Source: CAJXMH01 sp040220135 | GTDB taxonomy: Bacteria > Bacteroidota > Bacteroidia > Flavobacteriales_E > Vicingaceae | NCBI GenBank assembly: GCA_040220135.1 | Contig: JAVJTT010000006.1 | Location: forward strand, 62,001-126,000 | Length of the DNA: 64,000 nt | Direction: 5' to 3' | Shown: positions 43,950 to 52,900 of the stretch, piece by piece | Layout: every line of letters begins with the position of its first letter | How positions within the stretch are numbered: position 1 is the first letter of the stretch | The notes under the pieces: model-generated | The model's database searches: none | What the model saw: the letters and a program-made list of their open reading frames with translations, nothing else | Told to the model about the DNA's origin: nothing | Made by a program: the position numbers and the translations under genes

Positions 43950-44402
43950 TTATTGAGCATACTTTGTCTCAATGCTTTTAAACCAAGCTAATAAAGCTTC
44001 TTTTTCGTCTGATTCCAAAATGGCTTCTCTATGAATTAAGGTGTAGGAAAGCAATGGCATTTCTTCTTCTTCCACTTCCTCAACCGCTTCTTCCATTTTA
44101 TGGGCTTTTTTCTTTGCGGAATACTTTCCCCATTCTGAAAAGTTCAAATGTTCACTTCCTTCCTCTACATGATCTTGTACCCACCAAGAAACCGGAGCAA
44201 TTTCTGAATACCAAGGGTGGTTTACTTGATTGGAATGACAATCGTAACAATTGTTTTTCATGTAAAGCTCAATTCCTTCTGGAGCCTTTTCTACCGCAAA
44301 TAGGTCATTCTCAGTAGGATCTTGATAAGGTCTATTTTCTCCCCTAAAAAGCTGAAGAATTGCAAAAACCAAAATAATAAGCAGAGCGACTTTAGACTTC
44401 AT
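43950..44402 (-). CDS. Haem-binding domain protein (CxxCH)
   Basis: The 150-residue protein starts with one transmembrane segment (residues 3-19) and has a single haem-attachment motif CYDCH in YMKNNCYDCHSNQVNHPWYS. The block SEIAPVSWWVQDHVEEGSEHLNFSEW is typical of the Bacteroidota haem-binding domain family. It should be anchored in the inner membrane with haem c in the periplasm. It converges on the TonB receptor gene with a 6-base gap, and its role there is not proved. Confidence 0.9.
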   Translation of the reverse strand: MKSKVALLIILVFAILQLFRGENRPYQDPTENDLFAVEKAPEGIELYMKNNCYDCHSNQVNHPWYSEIAPVSWWVQDHVEEGSEHLNFSEWGKYSAKKKAHKMEEAVEEVEEEEMPLLSYTLIHREAILESDEKEALLAWFKSIETKYAQ

Positions 44403-44456
44403 AAGTTCAGTGTTGTTGAAGCAAGAAAATTAACGGAATTTTCGATAACGCTAGCC

Positions 44457-45173
44457 TCACATTCCCAATCGTTTTTCTAATTCTGTCTTTTTAGAAATTG
44501 ATAAAGGAACTACATCTTTGTTAGCCATGCTTAGATAGCCTCCTTTTCCTTTTCCTAGTTTTTCAAGGTGCGAAAGGTTGATTAGATGAGAGTTGTGGCA
44601 CCTAAAAAATCCGGAGTGTTCCAACTTATCTTCGTAAAACCCAATTCTTTTCGAAGAAACCAGTTCTTTGCCCTGAAGTATTATTTTGGTGTAACTGCCA
44701 TCAGCCTCCATCCGAATCACACGATCTATTTTTATGATCTCGTACTCTTCTCCATCATAAACTGAAATCGAATTGACGGAAGCTGCGTTTTCCACTTCAC
44801 TATTCGAAACATTTCGAAGCTGCTTGCCCGCTTTTCTAACGGCTTTAACCAATTCTTCTTCCATTACAGGCTTTAAAATGTAATGCGTTGCATTTGCTTT
44901 AAAAGCATCAATGGCATACTGCGAATAGGCCGTGGTAAATATTACAACAGTTTGTGAACCTAAGTCTGCTTTTGCTAGGAAGTCAAAAGCATCCATTTTG
45001 GGCATTTCTACATCGAGAAATAAAATGTCGAAACTTTGATCTTTAATCAGCTTTAGTCCTTCAACCGGCGAAAAACACAATTCTGTAGAAACAATCTCAA
45101 AACAGTATTTTTTAATCATTTCCTGCAGGTGTTTAGCCGGCATTGGTTCATCATCAATAATTAATACCTTCAT
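44457..45173 (-). CDS. LytTR-family response regulator
   Basis: The 238-residue protein has a receiver domain (VLIIDDEPMPAKH, phospho-acceptor Asp in DILFLDVEMPKMDAFDF, and Lys in YILKPV) and a C-terminal LytTR DNA-binding domain (DRVIRMEADGSYTKIIL, GFFRCHNSHLIN). It is the partner of the LytS-type sensor upstream, whose gene it overlaps by 20 bases. Confidence 0.93.
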   Translation of the reverse strand: MKVLIIDDEPMPAKHLQEMIKKYCFEIVSTELCFSPVEGLKLIKDQSFDILFLDVEMPKMDAFDFLAKADLGSQTVVIFTTAYSQYAIDAFKANATHYILKPVMEEELVKAVRKAGKQLRNVSNSEVENAASVNSISVYDGEEYEIIKIDRVIRMEADGSYTKIILQGKELVSSKRIGFYEDKLEHSGFFRCHNSHLINLSHLEKLGKGKGGYLSMANKDVVPLSISKKTELEKRLGM

Positions 45174-48120
45174 TTTTCACCATCTTTATTTTGATTGTAC
45201 TTTTTGTTCCTGTTGGAATTCCATTCTTATCTTTTAAGTCCTCAATCCTCACACTCCCTTCACTTTCCTTATTATGCAGCGCTAAACGTTCTTTAATAAT
45301 ACGCACTCCATGTGACTTTCGTTTTCTTTTCGAATTTCCTTTATAAATTGCCGCTGCCTCTCTTCCAATTCCATTGTCTTCCACTTCTACGAACAAATAA
45401 ATACCTTCTTCTTTAAAACGCAAAAGGACAGACTTATCGCCATCCTTATTCTTCAAACCATGATGAATGGCATTCTCTATAAAAGGCTGGATTAAGAAAG
45501 GAGGAATTAAGCAATGTTGAACGTCTAATTTCTCTGACTTCTCAATCTTAAACGTAAAACTATTTTCCATTCTTAATTGCTCCAATTCTAGATATTCATT
45601 TAAGATCTTTAGCTCTTCTTCCAGGCTTATTAAGTTTGTATTTGAATAATCTAACACTTTACGCATTAAACCGGCAAAAAGGTTGAGAAAGTGTACAGCC
45701 CGGTTGTTGTCTTTCTTCATTACCAAATACTGAACAGAAGACAATATATTGAACACAAAATGCGGATTCATCTGCGCCCTTAATGCCCTTTGTTCCGCTT
45801 TTAGGCGATCAATAACCAGATCCTTTTCTCTTCGAATAATTCTTAGTCGGTAAGAAACTGCGCCATAAACAAGCATAATCGTTAGCACAGAAGCCAGTAA
45901 TATAAACCACCACCTCTCCCAAATGGGGGGTAGCACGGTAAAATGTAAGCGAATTGGTTTAGACCAAAATTGCTCTCCTTTTCTGGCCTGCAATTCAAAA
46001 GTATATTGACCGGCAGGTAAGGTGGTGTATTGCAAAGACCTTTCTTTAGAATTTACCCATTCATCATTCAATCCTTTTAATCGATGCCGGTAGGTAATCT
46101 CCCAATTTTGAAAACTAATTGCCTTGTATCGAAGCTGAATGAAAGTTTGATCGTAATCCAATTGGTAGCTGCTATCTTCTAATGGATTTCTTTGTCCGTC
46201 TATTCGCAAATCTTCTAGCTTTAAAGAAACGGCCTGCAGAGGACTTTTTTCAATCTCTTCGAAAGGAGTTTGGAAGAGTCCTTGATTCCAAGTGCCCCAA
46301 TAAATCGCTTCTTTAGTAGCTTTTATTTCCCCTGCCACTATTTGAGGTAAACGGGCGTATGATTTACAAAGCAATCCCTCTGCTGAGTCTCTAACAAAAT
46401 TAAAAGTGCCTTGTCTAGCTATGATCCACAATGAGCTATCGGTTGCCTTTACAACAGCCCCTTTTTTCAAAGTTTCTCCTTGAACGCTTATCGCTTGTAA
46501 ACTATCGTCATTTAAAACATAAACGCCTGCATCTCGAATTGAGAACCACAGCTCTCCGTTAAAAGAGGTTATGCTGTATGCCCTTCGTTTTAGCAATTCA
46601 AATTGCTCTCCTAAATAGCTAAGATTGCCTTTATCGTATAAGTATATGCCGTTGTCTGTATTTAATAGCAAGGAATCATGGTGCCAGCTAGCTGAGTAAA
46701 TACGGCTCTCCAAGGGGTCTGAAATGCTTTTTATCTTCCCATTTTCAACCTCAACAAATTGTTGGTTTTGTAAAACTATGATGGGTTGTTCGGGCCTGTT
46801 TCGTTCTACAAAGCGAATTACTGAACCGGCATTGTAAGAAGGAACTTGAGACATATTCAAGGTATCCCAACCATATCTCCCATGGATAAACACAGCCCCT
46901 CTTTGGGATAAGTAAAGACTTCTTTCCCACTCATCGTGATATAAGTCGTAGATCGAGCCACCTTCATCAACAGGAGCTCTCACAGTATCAAACTGCCATT
47001 GTCCTGCTTTTTTCCACAATACGGAAATTAAATTGCTTTGCTCCCCAACTAGAATTCTATCATTCAGCAATTCCATTCCCAAAACATGATTTTGACCAAT
47101 CATTCCGTTATCCTTATTAAAATACCTGTAATTAGGATAAGGCACATATACTAGTCCTTCTTCTTCTGAGTAGATCCAAACTCCTCCTTCTTGGTCTTGA
47201 CAACTAGCTGCACTTCGGGTGTTGGGTAATAGCCTTGTGAAATGATTTGTTATATTGTTGTCTTCGTAATAAAAAACTCCTTCTCCAGAAGTACTCACCC
47301 ATAAATTGTCGAACTTATCGCTCAGCAGCCTTATAATGGGGTGAGGATACTTTAGTTCTTTTACTACTTCGCTTTGTGTGAACTTTACAATATTTCCTTT
47401 GCCTGTCGAAAAATAATATGTTCCATTTCTACTTTGTGTAACAGAAGGTGGGAAAGAATGATTGAACTTTGTCAATTTTAAAGAGTCAATTTTATCAAAC
47501 TCTTCATTCAATAAATAAAAGTTTCTCCCTTCTGATCTTTTCTTGTTCGTGCTACTAACAGCGGCCATAAAGGGTGGTGCGCCCTTTTGTATTATGCAAA
47601 GCTCTCCATCTCCGGAAAAGCTCAACTTTTTTAAGGGGTAAGAAACAGTTCCAGAATCGGATATGAGCGCATAACCCTCTTTTTTATAGGAGATGTGAAG
47701 CCTTCCTTGAGAGTCATATCGAAAATCAGAAAAAGCTCCGTCGGAAGATATTTCTTTTAGCATTTTATTAAAGCGGTAACCTCTTAAGGTGTCGCCCTCT
47801 ACAAAGTGAACATTTCCACGAAAATCAATCACATATATTACTCCTTGCCTGTTTTGTTTTAACCGCAAAAAATTGGCATGCGATGTAGTTTCCGTGTTTA
47901 TAGAATGAAACTCCCCCCCATCGTAATACGAAATACCACTTATGGTTACAATCCAAACATAACCTTCTTGATCACAATAAAGGTCTGAAATGTACTTTGA
48001 GCTTTGGTAGCCGTTAGACTCGGTAAATATTTTAACATGAGGTGTGGGCTGCGCATTGCCGCCTGTGGCAGATAGCAATATGATCACTACTATTAAGAAA
48101 CTGAAAAGTCGTGGTAGCAT
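45154..48120 (-). CDS. LytS-type sensor kinase with two-propeller periplasmic domain
   Basis: The 988-residue protein has a signal peptide (GGNAQ) and a periplasmic region of about 700 residues built of Reg_prop-like blades (DLYCDQEGYVWIVTISGISYYD, SDKFDNLWVSTSGEGVFYYE). A Y_Y_Y domain follows (LRYKAISFQNWEITYRHRL), then one transmembrane helix, and a YesM/LytS His kinase with LRAQMNPHFVFNILSS (phospho-His) and IENAIHHGLKNKDG. Kinases of this plan often detect glycans, but no SusCD or glycoside hydrolase gene is near, so the ligand is open. It pairs with the LytTR regulator at 44457. Confidence 0.9.
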   Translation of the reverse strand: MLPRLFSFLIVVIILLSATGGNAQPTPHVKIFTESNGYQSSKYISDLYCDQEGYVWIVTISGISYYDGGEFHSINTETTSHANFLRLKQNRQGVIYVIDFRGNVHFVEGDTLRGYRFNKMLKEISSDGAFSDFRYDSQGRLHISYKKEGYALISDSGTVSYPLKKLSFSGDGELCIIQKGAPPFMAAVSSTNKKRSEGRNFYLLNEEFDKIDSLKLTKFNHSFPPSVTQSRNGTYYFSTGKGNIVKFTQSEVVKELKYPHPIIRLLSDKFDNLWVSTSGEGVFYYEDNNITNHFTRLLPNTRSAASCQDQEGGVWIYSEEEGLVYVPYPNYRYFNKDNGMIGQNHVLGMELLNDRILVGEQSNLISVLWKKAGQWQFDTVRAPVDEGGSIYDLYHDEWERSLYLSQRGAVFIHGRYGWDTLNMSQVPSYNAGSVIRFVERNRPEQPIIVLQNQQFVEVENGKIKSISDPLESRIYSASWHHDSLLLNTDNGIYLYDKGNLSYLGEQFELLKRRAYSITSFNGELWFSIRDAGVYVLNDDSLQAISVQGETLKKGAVVKATDSSLWIIARQGTFNFVRDSAEGLLCKSYARLPQIVAGEIKATKEAIYWGTWNQGLFQTPFEEIEKSPLQAVSLKLEDLRIDGQRNPLEDSSYQLDYDQTFIQLRYKAISFQNWEITYRHRLKGLNDEWVNSKERSLQYTTLPAGQYTFELQARKGEQFWSKPIRLHFTVLPPIWERWWFILLASVLTIMLVYGAVSYRLRIIRREKDLVIDRLKAEQRALRAQMNPHFVFNILSSVQYLVMKKDNNRAVHFLNLFAGLMRKVLDYSNTNLISLEEELKILNEYLELEQLRMENSFTFKIEKSEKLDVQHCLIPPFLIQPFIENAIHHGLKNKDGDKSVLLRFKEEGIYLFVEVEDNGIGREAAAIYKGNSKRKRKSHGVRIIKERLALHNKESEGSVRIEDLKDKNGIPTGTKSTIKIKMVKNEGINY

Positions 48121-48166
48121 ATGCTAATTTAATGAATGCGTTTCTATACTGATACCGTATCGTTTT

Positions 48167-48199
48167 TAAAAAAATATGCCCGACTAGGTCGGGCATATT
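48167..48199 (-). terminator. Intrinsic terminator (minus strand)
   Basis: AATATGCCCGA (48173-48183) is mirrored by TCGGGCATATT (48189-48199) with a 5-base loop. Read on the minus strand the hairpin runs into seven T residues. It lies 185 bases past the fructosamine kinase stop and would end that transcript before the sensor kinase gene. Confidence 0.8.
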
Positions 48200-48383
48200 C
48201 AAACTTTATGAGAAACTAACCAATTGCATTTGATCACCTAATCTTCATGCTTGCACTCATAATTAAGTTTGATTACTGAACAACTTGGTTCAAATCTAAA
48301 TTATTCTAGCCTGCTTAGGTGCTGGAGTTTCACGAAAAGGGTAATTCGTTTCATGAATGGCACCATTCTATTCATAGATGAAA

Positions 48384-49283
48384 CTAAGTAAAGCGCTTTA
48401 GCACATTAGCTAACCGCCTGACATAGCTTGCCCCAAATAGGTTAACATGCACCAATAAGGGGTATAAATTAAAAAGCTCTATGCGCTCTTCCCAACCTAC
48501 CTCCAAAGGGAAACTGGCATGGTATGCTTGATAAAACTCCTTTGTAAACCCTCCAAATAAATGGGTCATGGCTAGGTCTACTTCTCGATGTCCGTAATAT
48601 ACTGCAGGGTCTACCAAAGCAGCCACTCCCTTTTGAGTACTCAAAAAATTACCCGACCAGAGGTCACCGTGTAACAAGGCCGGCTTTTCTTGCGGAATCA
48701 ACTGATCAAGCTTTGAGCACAAACGTTCGACCTTTTTAAGGTCGCCTTTTCTCAAACGCCCTTGATCAAAAGCTAAGCTAGCTTGATGCTTTAGGCGAAG
48801 CTCTGAGAAAAATTCAAGCCAACTCTCTGTTAGCTTATTTGGTTGTTTTAAGGAACCAATGTAATTGTCATACTCTAGACCATGGAAGTTCGAGGTGTTT
48901 TGATGCAGTTCAGCTAAACCCTTTCCAAAGCTTTCCCAAAAACCGGTATAGACAGGACTTTTTTCAAAATATTCCATCAATAAAAAGGAAAAGTTTTCCG
49001 TGTCGCCGGTATAATAGACCTCGGGAATTAAAAGGCTCGACTTTCCCCTCAATAGCTCCAATCCTTGCTTTTCCAAAACAAACATTTTTGGAAATGATTT
49101 TCTATCATTTAGTTTAAGGAAAAACTTCTGCGCTTTTAAGTGCAAACAAAAGGTTTGATTGATTGAGCCTCCTGAAACAGCTTCAATTTTTTCAATCACT
49201 TTTTCTTTTACTTCCAATCGTTCAAAAAACGGTCTTAGCTCAGCTTCGACTTCAGCAGGGATCATAAATGAAATTTTTGACAA
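48384..49283 (-). CDS. Fructosamine kinase family protein
   Basis: The 299-residue protein has the fold and motifs of fructosamine 3-kinase and related aminoglycoside-type kinases: SGGSINQTFCLHL at the nucleotide loop, FFLKLN with the ATP-binding Lys, LLMEYF at the hinge, the catalytic LLHGDLWSGNFL, and the metal-binding VDPAVYYGHREVDLAM. It phosphorylates sugars bound to amino groups so that they fall off proteins, a repair of glycation damage. It is a single-gene unit, with a minus-strand terminator behind it. Confidence 0.92.
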   Translation of the reverse strand: MSKISFMIPAEVEAELRPFFERLEVKEKVIEKIEAVSGGSINQTFCLHLKAQKFFLKLNDRKSFPKMFVLEKQGLELLRGKSSLLIPEVYYTGDTENFSFLLMEYFEKSPVYTGFWESFGKGLAELHQNTSNFHGLEYDNYIGSLKQPNKLTESWLEFFSELRLKHQASLAFDQGRLRKGDLKKVERLCSKLDQLIPQEKPALLHGDLWSGNFLSTQKGVAALVDPAVYYGHREVDLAMTHLFGGFTKEFYQAYHASFPLEVGWEERIELFNLYPLLVHVNLFGASYVRRLANVLKRFT

Positions 49284-49344
49284 AAGTAAGTTTTGAGCAT
49301 CGATTGATATAGGGTATTTTAGTTACATTTGCCATCCAATTAAT

Positions 49345-49402
49345 GGGGGATTAGCTTCCGCCAACGCTTCGCTAGAGGCGGACAGGCGTTTCGCAAATCC
49401 CC
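49345..49402 (+). repeat. Hairpin element with copied tRNA 5' end
   Basis: GGGGATT (49346-49352) pairs with AATCCCC (396-402), and inside it TCCGCC (357-362) pairs with GGCGGA (377-382). The first 12 bases, GGGGGATTAGCT, are a second copy of the first 12 bases of the tRNA-Ala gene 68 bases downstream. The GGCGGACAGGC core occurs in reverse at 19835-19845. Confidence 0.65.
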
Positions 49403-49411
49403 AAAAAAATA

Positions 49412-49489
<78 letters not shown>

Positions 49490-49490
49490 C

Positions 49491-49524
49491 ACCCTCTAAG
49501 GTTAACTCTTTAGAGGGTTTTTTT
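49491..49524 (+). terminator. Intrinsic terminator after tRNA-Ala
   Basis: ACCCTCTAA (49491-49499) pairs with TTAGAGGGT (49510-49518) and is followed by a run of T. It ends the tRNA transcript. Confidence 0.9.
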
Positions 49525-49700
49525 ATTCCATTTTTGTTCAACTTAGGGTCGCCAGAGTGTCTCCTTTACGGTAAAAAGAGTACCTCGGATCTAACAGAAC
49601 GCTCTTCGCCAAATCCCACTTAATAGCTGAAAGTTATTCTATTTTGTCTTTATGCATTAAAAGGCCTAACTTTAGGCACTTATAAAAAATTCATAATACT

Positions 49701-50639
49701 ATGAAGTCAAGATATTTTTTACTTATTGCTTTAGTGATTTCTTTGTTCTTTGTCTCCTGTGGGAAGGACGAAGCTTTAACAGAAAACCTCGATTACGATG
49801 AAGAGGCAACCGGTGAAGATCCAAAAATCCCAGTTGTTAGTGACACAACAAATAACAACGGAACTGGCAACGGATCTGGCAATGGGGGAACTAATGGAGG
49901 AACAGATTTAGTGGTGGAGAACAAACAAAGAGCTGTAATCACTTATGTTGGAGCAACCTGGTGCCCACCTTGTGGAGCGTATGGAGACCCTACAAAAAAA
50001 TACATTGATAGCATTTATGGAGATGATGCGGTTGTTTTAAATGTGCAATCAAATGACGCCATTAGTGATCCCGGCACATTTGAGCATGGTTTTGGGAACG
50101 CTTTTCAATCATTCGTTAGCAGCAATAGCATTCCTCACATTTATTGGTCAGGGGCTAATTTTAGCATGGAACATAATGGCTTTTTTACATCAGCAAGCTC
50201 AAATAACTCTACCGCAGACGCTAAGATTTCTTCAATAATGGCTAATCCTCCTGAGGTTGGTGTTGCTGCCGAAGCTACCCTATCAAACGATACTGTAAGT
50301 ATTGAAACCTTGGCTAAATTTTACAATGTATCTACCGAAGCCTTTATTGGTGTATATTTACTTGAAGACAGTGTTATGGCTTTACAAGAGGTAGGCAACT
50401 CTCAAACGGAAATGACTTCACACGAAAACGTAATTCGTGGAGCTGCGTATACCTCTAACACCTTAGGGGTTGAGTCATTGGGTTCCGCTTTTAATGCTGA
50501 TGAAGAAGTAGTAAGGAACTTTACGATTGTAGTTCCAAACTCTGTGGTTGATCAAAACCATTTACAAGTAGCTGTTGTAATTTGGGAGAGTGATCAAGTA
50601 GATGGAATATCAAATGCCATAATTGTAGATGTTGAGTAG
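49701..50639 (+). CDS. Omp28-like lipoprotein with thioredoxin-type CxxC
   Basis: The 312-residue protein has a lipoprotein signal (lipobox VSC), a Gly/Asn-rich linker (about residues 48-70) and a thioredoxin-like domain with ATWCPPCGAYGDPTKKY. That domain resembles the Omp28 outer membrane proteins of Bacteroidota. The C-terminal half is beta-rich. The residues after the lipobox (DYDEEATGEDPKIPVVSDT) are closely similar to the same region in the next gene. It may act in disulfide handling at the surface; this is inference from the CxxC alone. Confidence 0.8.
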   Translation: MKSRYFLLIALVISLFFVSCGKDEALTENLDYDEEATGEDPKIPVVSDTTNNNGTGNGSGNGGTNGGTDLVVENKQRAVITYVGATWCPPCGAYGDPTKKYIDSIYGDDAVVLNVQSNDAISDPGTFEHGFGNAFQSFVSSNSIPHIYWSGANFSMEHNGFFTSASSNNSTADAKISSIMANPPEVGVAAEATLSNDTVSIETLAKFYNVSTEAFIGVYLLEDSVMALQEVGNSQTEMTSHENVIRGAAYTSNTLGVESLGSAFNADEEVVRNFTIVVPNSVVDQNHLQVAVVIWESDQVDGISNAIIVDVE

Positions 50640-50660
50640 AATAAAAGAGTCCCTAAATAA

Positions 50661-50687
50661 AAAAAGCCACCAATGGTGGCTTTTTTT
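50661..50687 (+). terminator. Intrinsic terminator after Omp28-like gene
   Basis: AAAAAGCCACC pairs with GGTGGCTTTTT around a 3-base loop and ends in a T-run. It separates the two related lipoprotein genes into two transcripts. Confidence 0.9.
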
Positions 50688-50749
50688 ATGCTCTTCATTC
50701 CCAGTAAAGATTTAATGTGACTAATCAGAAATGCAATCCCAATTAGCTG

Positions 50750-50757
50750 TAATTTTG
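50750..50757 (+). promoter_or_regulatory. -7 box (TAATTTTG) of the second lipoprotein gene
   Basis: The octamer matches TAnnTTTG and lies 22 bases before the ATG at 50780, after a clear terminator, so the gene probably has its own promoter. No clear -33 TTG is seen. Confidence 0.45.
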
Positions 50758-50779
50758 CGGTTTTAAACACAGTGAGATT

Positions 50780-51352
50780 ATGAAAACTTTAAACACTTTA
50801 GCGGTTGTATCCTTAATTGCTCTTTTTCTTAGCGCTTGCAGCGATGACGAAGCCTACACGCTTAACCCAAGCTACGACGCAGAAGCGACTGGAGAAAAAC
50901 CAAATCTTCCAATAGAGATTGATACAATTCCTATCGGCGGTGGAGGCTCACAATTGACACCTCCTTATTTGGTAGCGGAAATAAATGGAGTTTACACCGA
51001 GTTTAGCACCACGCTTTGGGAAACTGAAATTGATTCTGCCCAAGGAGCCAATAACGAAAGTGCGTATGGATACACCTCTACTCCTGCAGAACTCTATTTT
51101 GGCATAGAAAGACCAGTGATTTCAGACACCACTTATGCAATCGACCTTTTTACTGCAGTTGGGTCTTATAGAAGCGATACAAACAGCACCGATAGCGCAA
51201 CTGTTTTTTTAATTGTTGAGGGAAGCATTGATGTGGAAGAGTTTAGCACGCAAAACAACCTCTACAGCGGCTCTTTTTCCTTTAAAGGATACAATTTCAA
51301 CGGCACTGACTCTGTAATAGTAACCAATGGTTTATTTGAGCTTGAGCAATAA
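50780..51352 (+). CDS. Lipoprotein of unknown function
   Basis: The 190-residue protein has a lipoprotein signal with lipobox LSAC. Its N-terminal segment SYDAEATGEKPNLPIEIDT matches the same region of the protein at 49701. The remaining 130 residues are beta-rich (YGYTSTPAELYFGIERPV, SGSFSFKGYNF) and belong to no family I can name. The gene ends 9 bases before the convergent SpoIIE phosphatase gene. Confidence 0.7.
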   Translation: MKTLNTLAVVSLIALFLSACSDDEAYTLNPSYDAEATGEKPNLPIEIDTIPIGGGGSQLTPPYLVAEINGVYTEFSTTLWETEIDSAQGANNESAYGYTSTPAELYFGIERPVISDTTYAIDLFTAVGSYRSDTNSTDSATVFLIVEGSIDVEEFSTQNNLYSGSFSFKGYNFNGTDSVIVTNGLFELEQ

Positions 51353-51361
51353 CCGCTTATT

Positions 51362-52855
51362 TTAAATTTGGAAACCAATCACTAGAACATCATCTACTTG
51401 TTCGGAATCCCCTTTCCAATGATCAAACTCTTTCTGTAAAGTCTTCTCTTGATCAGCAATGCTTTTTGTGCTGATTCTTAGAAGTAGTTCTCGGAACTTT
51501 TTTGTCATGTACTTTTTGTTGTTCGCTCCACCAAACTGATCCGCATAGCCATCGGTGTAAATGTAAAAGGTATCTCCTTTCTCTAGGTTTATCTCATGTT
51601 TACTAAAACTCGGCTCCTCACCCCTAAAGCCACCTATGGGAGCTGCATCAGACTTAATGCGGTACAATTCCCCTTTTCTTATGTGTACCAATGGGCGAAA
51701 AGCTCCTGCAAATTGCATGCTGTTGTTTGGCTCATCTATAATGCATAAGGCAATGTCCATTCCATCTTGAGAAGCCTTCGATCGACGGTTCTGTTTCAGG
51801 GCTTTCACTACACTCAAGTGAAGTTGGTTCAGAATCTCATCCGCCTCTAAAAATTGCTTTTTGCCAATGATGTCGTCTAGTAAAATAGTTCCAATCATTG
51901 ACATAAACGCACCGGGAACCCCGTGACCTGTGCAATCTACACAGGCAATAAATACCTTACCGTTAACCTTTTTAAACCAATAAAAATCCCCGCTAACAAT
52001 GTCGCGAGGCAAGTGAAAAATAAATGAATTAGGAAGCCACTGTTGCAACCTGCTGTGCATCGGAAGTATGGCTTCTTGAATCTTTTTGGCGTAAATAATA
52101 CTGTCTAAAGTGTCTTGGTTTTTTTGTTCTAACTCCAATTTTGATTGCATTAAACTAGCAGTGAGTTCATCTTCTTTAGAAAGTATGCTTCGCATAGCAC
52201 GAATTAAAAAGAACAATAAAACGGCCGCAAAGCCAAGCGAAAGGCCAATGTTTATGAAGATTTCTCGCTGCGCTTCGTATAAAAATTCATCAAATCGCTG
52301 ATCGGCCTGTACAATCCCTACCACTTCTCCTTTAGAGTTTCTGATACAGGCAAAGGCCGACAACCAATGTCCGTTTTGATCTTCGTATACATCTATACGG
52401 CCGCCCTTATTGTATTTTTCTAACAGCGAGGGAGGAAAGTGGTCATACTTATGTCGGAAAAAAGGCTTTGGAGAAGAAGAAACACCAAAGAGAAAACAGC
52501 CTTTGGTAGAGTCATAAGTCAGCGTATAAATGGCGCTACTTAAGCTATTCTGCTTTTTTGTAACCAATAGCTTTTCATGCAACAGCTGGTATACTCGGTC
52601 TTGGTAATTGGTTTCAATTTCGTCTTTCTCTTTATACGAATCAAATAGGTACTCTAATTGGTTTCCATCAAGTTGTGTAGCTGCCGTTGAAGCAACTGCC
52701 TCTAGTTTTGATAAAATCCGGTTCTTATGAATTTCAAGCTGCACATAATAGCTATGGGTTAAGAAGTAAGCAATTAAAATAAAGAGCGACAAAAAAAGTA
52801 ACACTAGAACTCTTGTGCTATGATTTTGGAATATTTTCTTTAAAAGGCTACTCAC
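51362..52855 (-). CDS. Membrane SpoIIE-type serine phosphatase
   Basis: The 497-residue protein has two transmembrane helices (residues 15-31 and about 200-220) around an extracytoplasmic sensor region of Cache/CHASE size. A coiled coil follows, then a PP2C-like SpoIIE phosphatase domain with SGDFYWFKKVNGK, VDCTGHGVPGAFMSMIG and FYIYTDGYADQFGG, which hold the metal-binding aspartates. It should dephosphorylate a partner such as an anti-sigma antagonist when it detects an outside signal. No such partner gene is next to it. Confidence 0.9.
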   Translation of the reverse strand: MSSLLKKIFQNHSTRVLVLLFLSLFILIAYFLTHSYYVQLEIHKNRILSKLEAVASTAATQLDGNQLEYLFDSYKEKDEIETNYQDRVYQLLHEKLLVTKKQNSLSSAIYTLTYDSTKGCFLFGVSSSPKPFFRHKYDHFPPSLLEKYNKGGRIDVYEDQNGHWLSAFACIRNSKGEVVGIVQADQRFDEFLYEAQREIFINIGLSLGFAAVLLFFLIRAMRSILSKEDELTASLMQSKLELEQKNQDTLDSIIYAKKIQEAILPMHSRLQQWLPNSFIFHLPRDIVSGDFYWFKKVNGKVFIACVDCTGHGVPGAFMSMIGTILLDDIIGKKQFLEADEILNQLHLSVVKALKQNRRSKASQDGMDIALCIIDEPNNSMQFAGAFRPLVHIRKGELYRIKSDAAPIGGFRGEEPSFSKHEINLEKGDTFYIYTDGYADQFGGANNKKYMTKKFRELLLRISTKSIADQEKTLQKEFDHWKGDSEQVDDVLVIGFQI

Positions 52856-52900
52856 TTTACTTTATTAGCTTTTCACTAGTCAATTAACGTTATACGGTAT

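Noticed and set aside
45154..48120. Polysaccharide utilisation locus regulator
   Set aside because: The kinase has the right shape, but no SusC/SusD pair or glycoside hydrolase is found near it.
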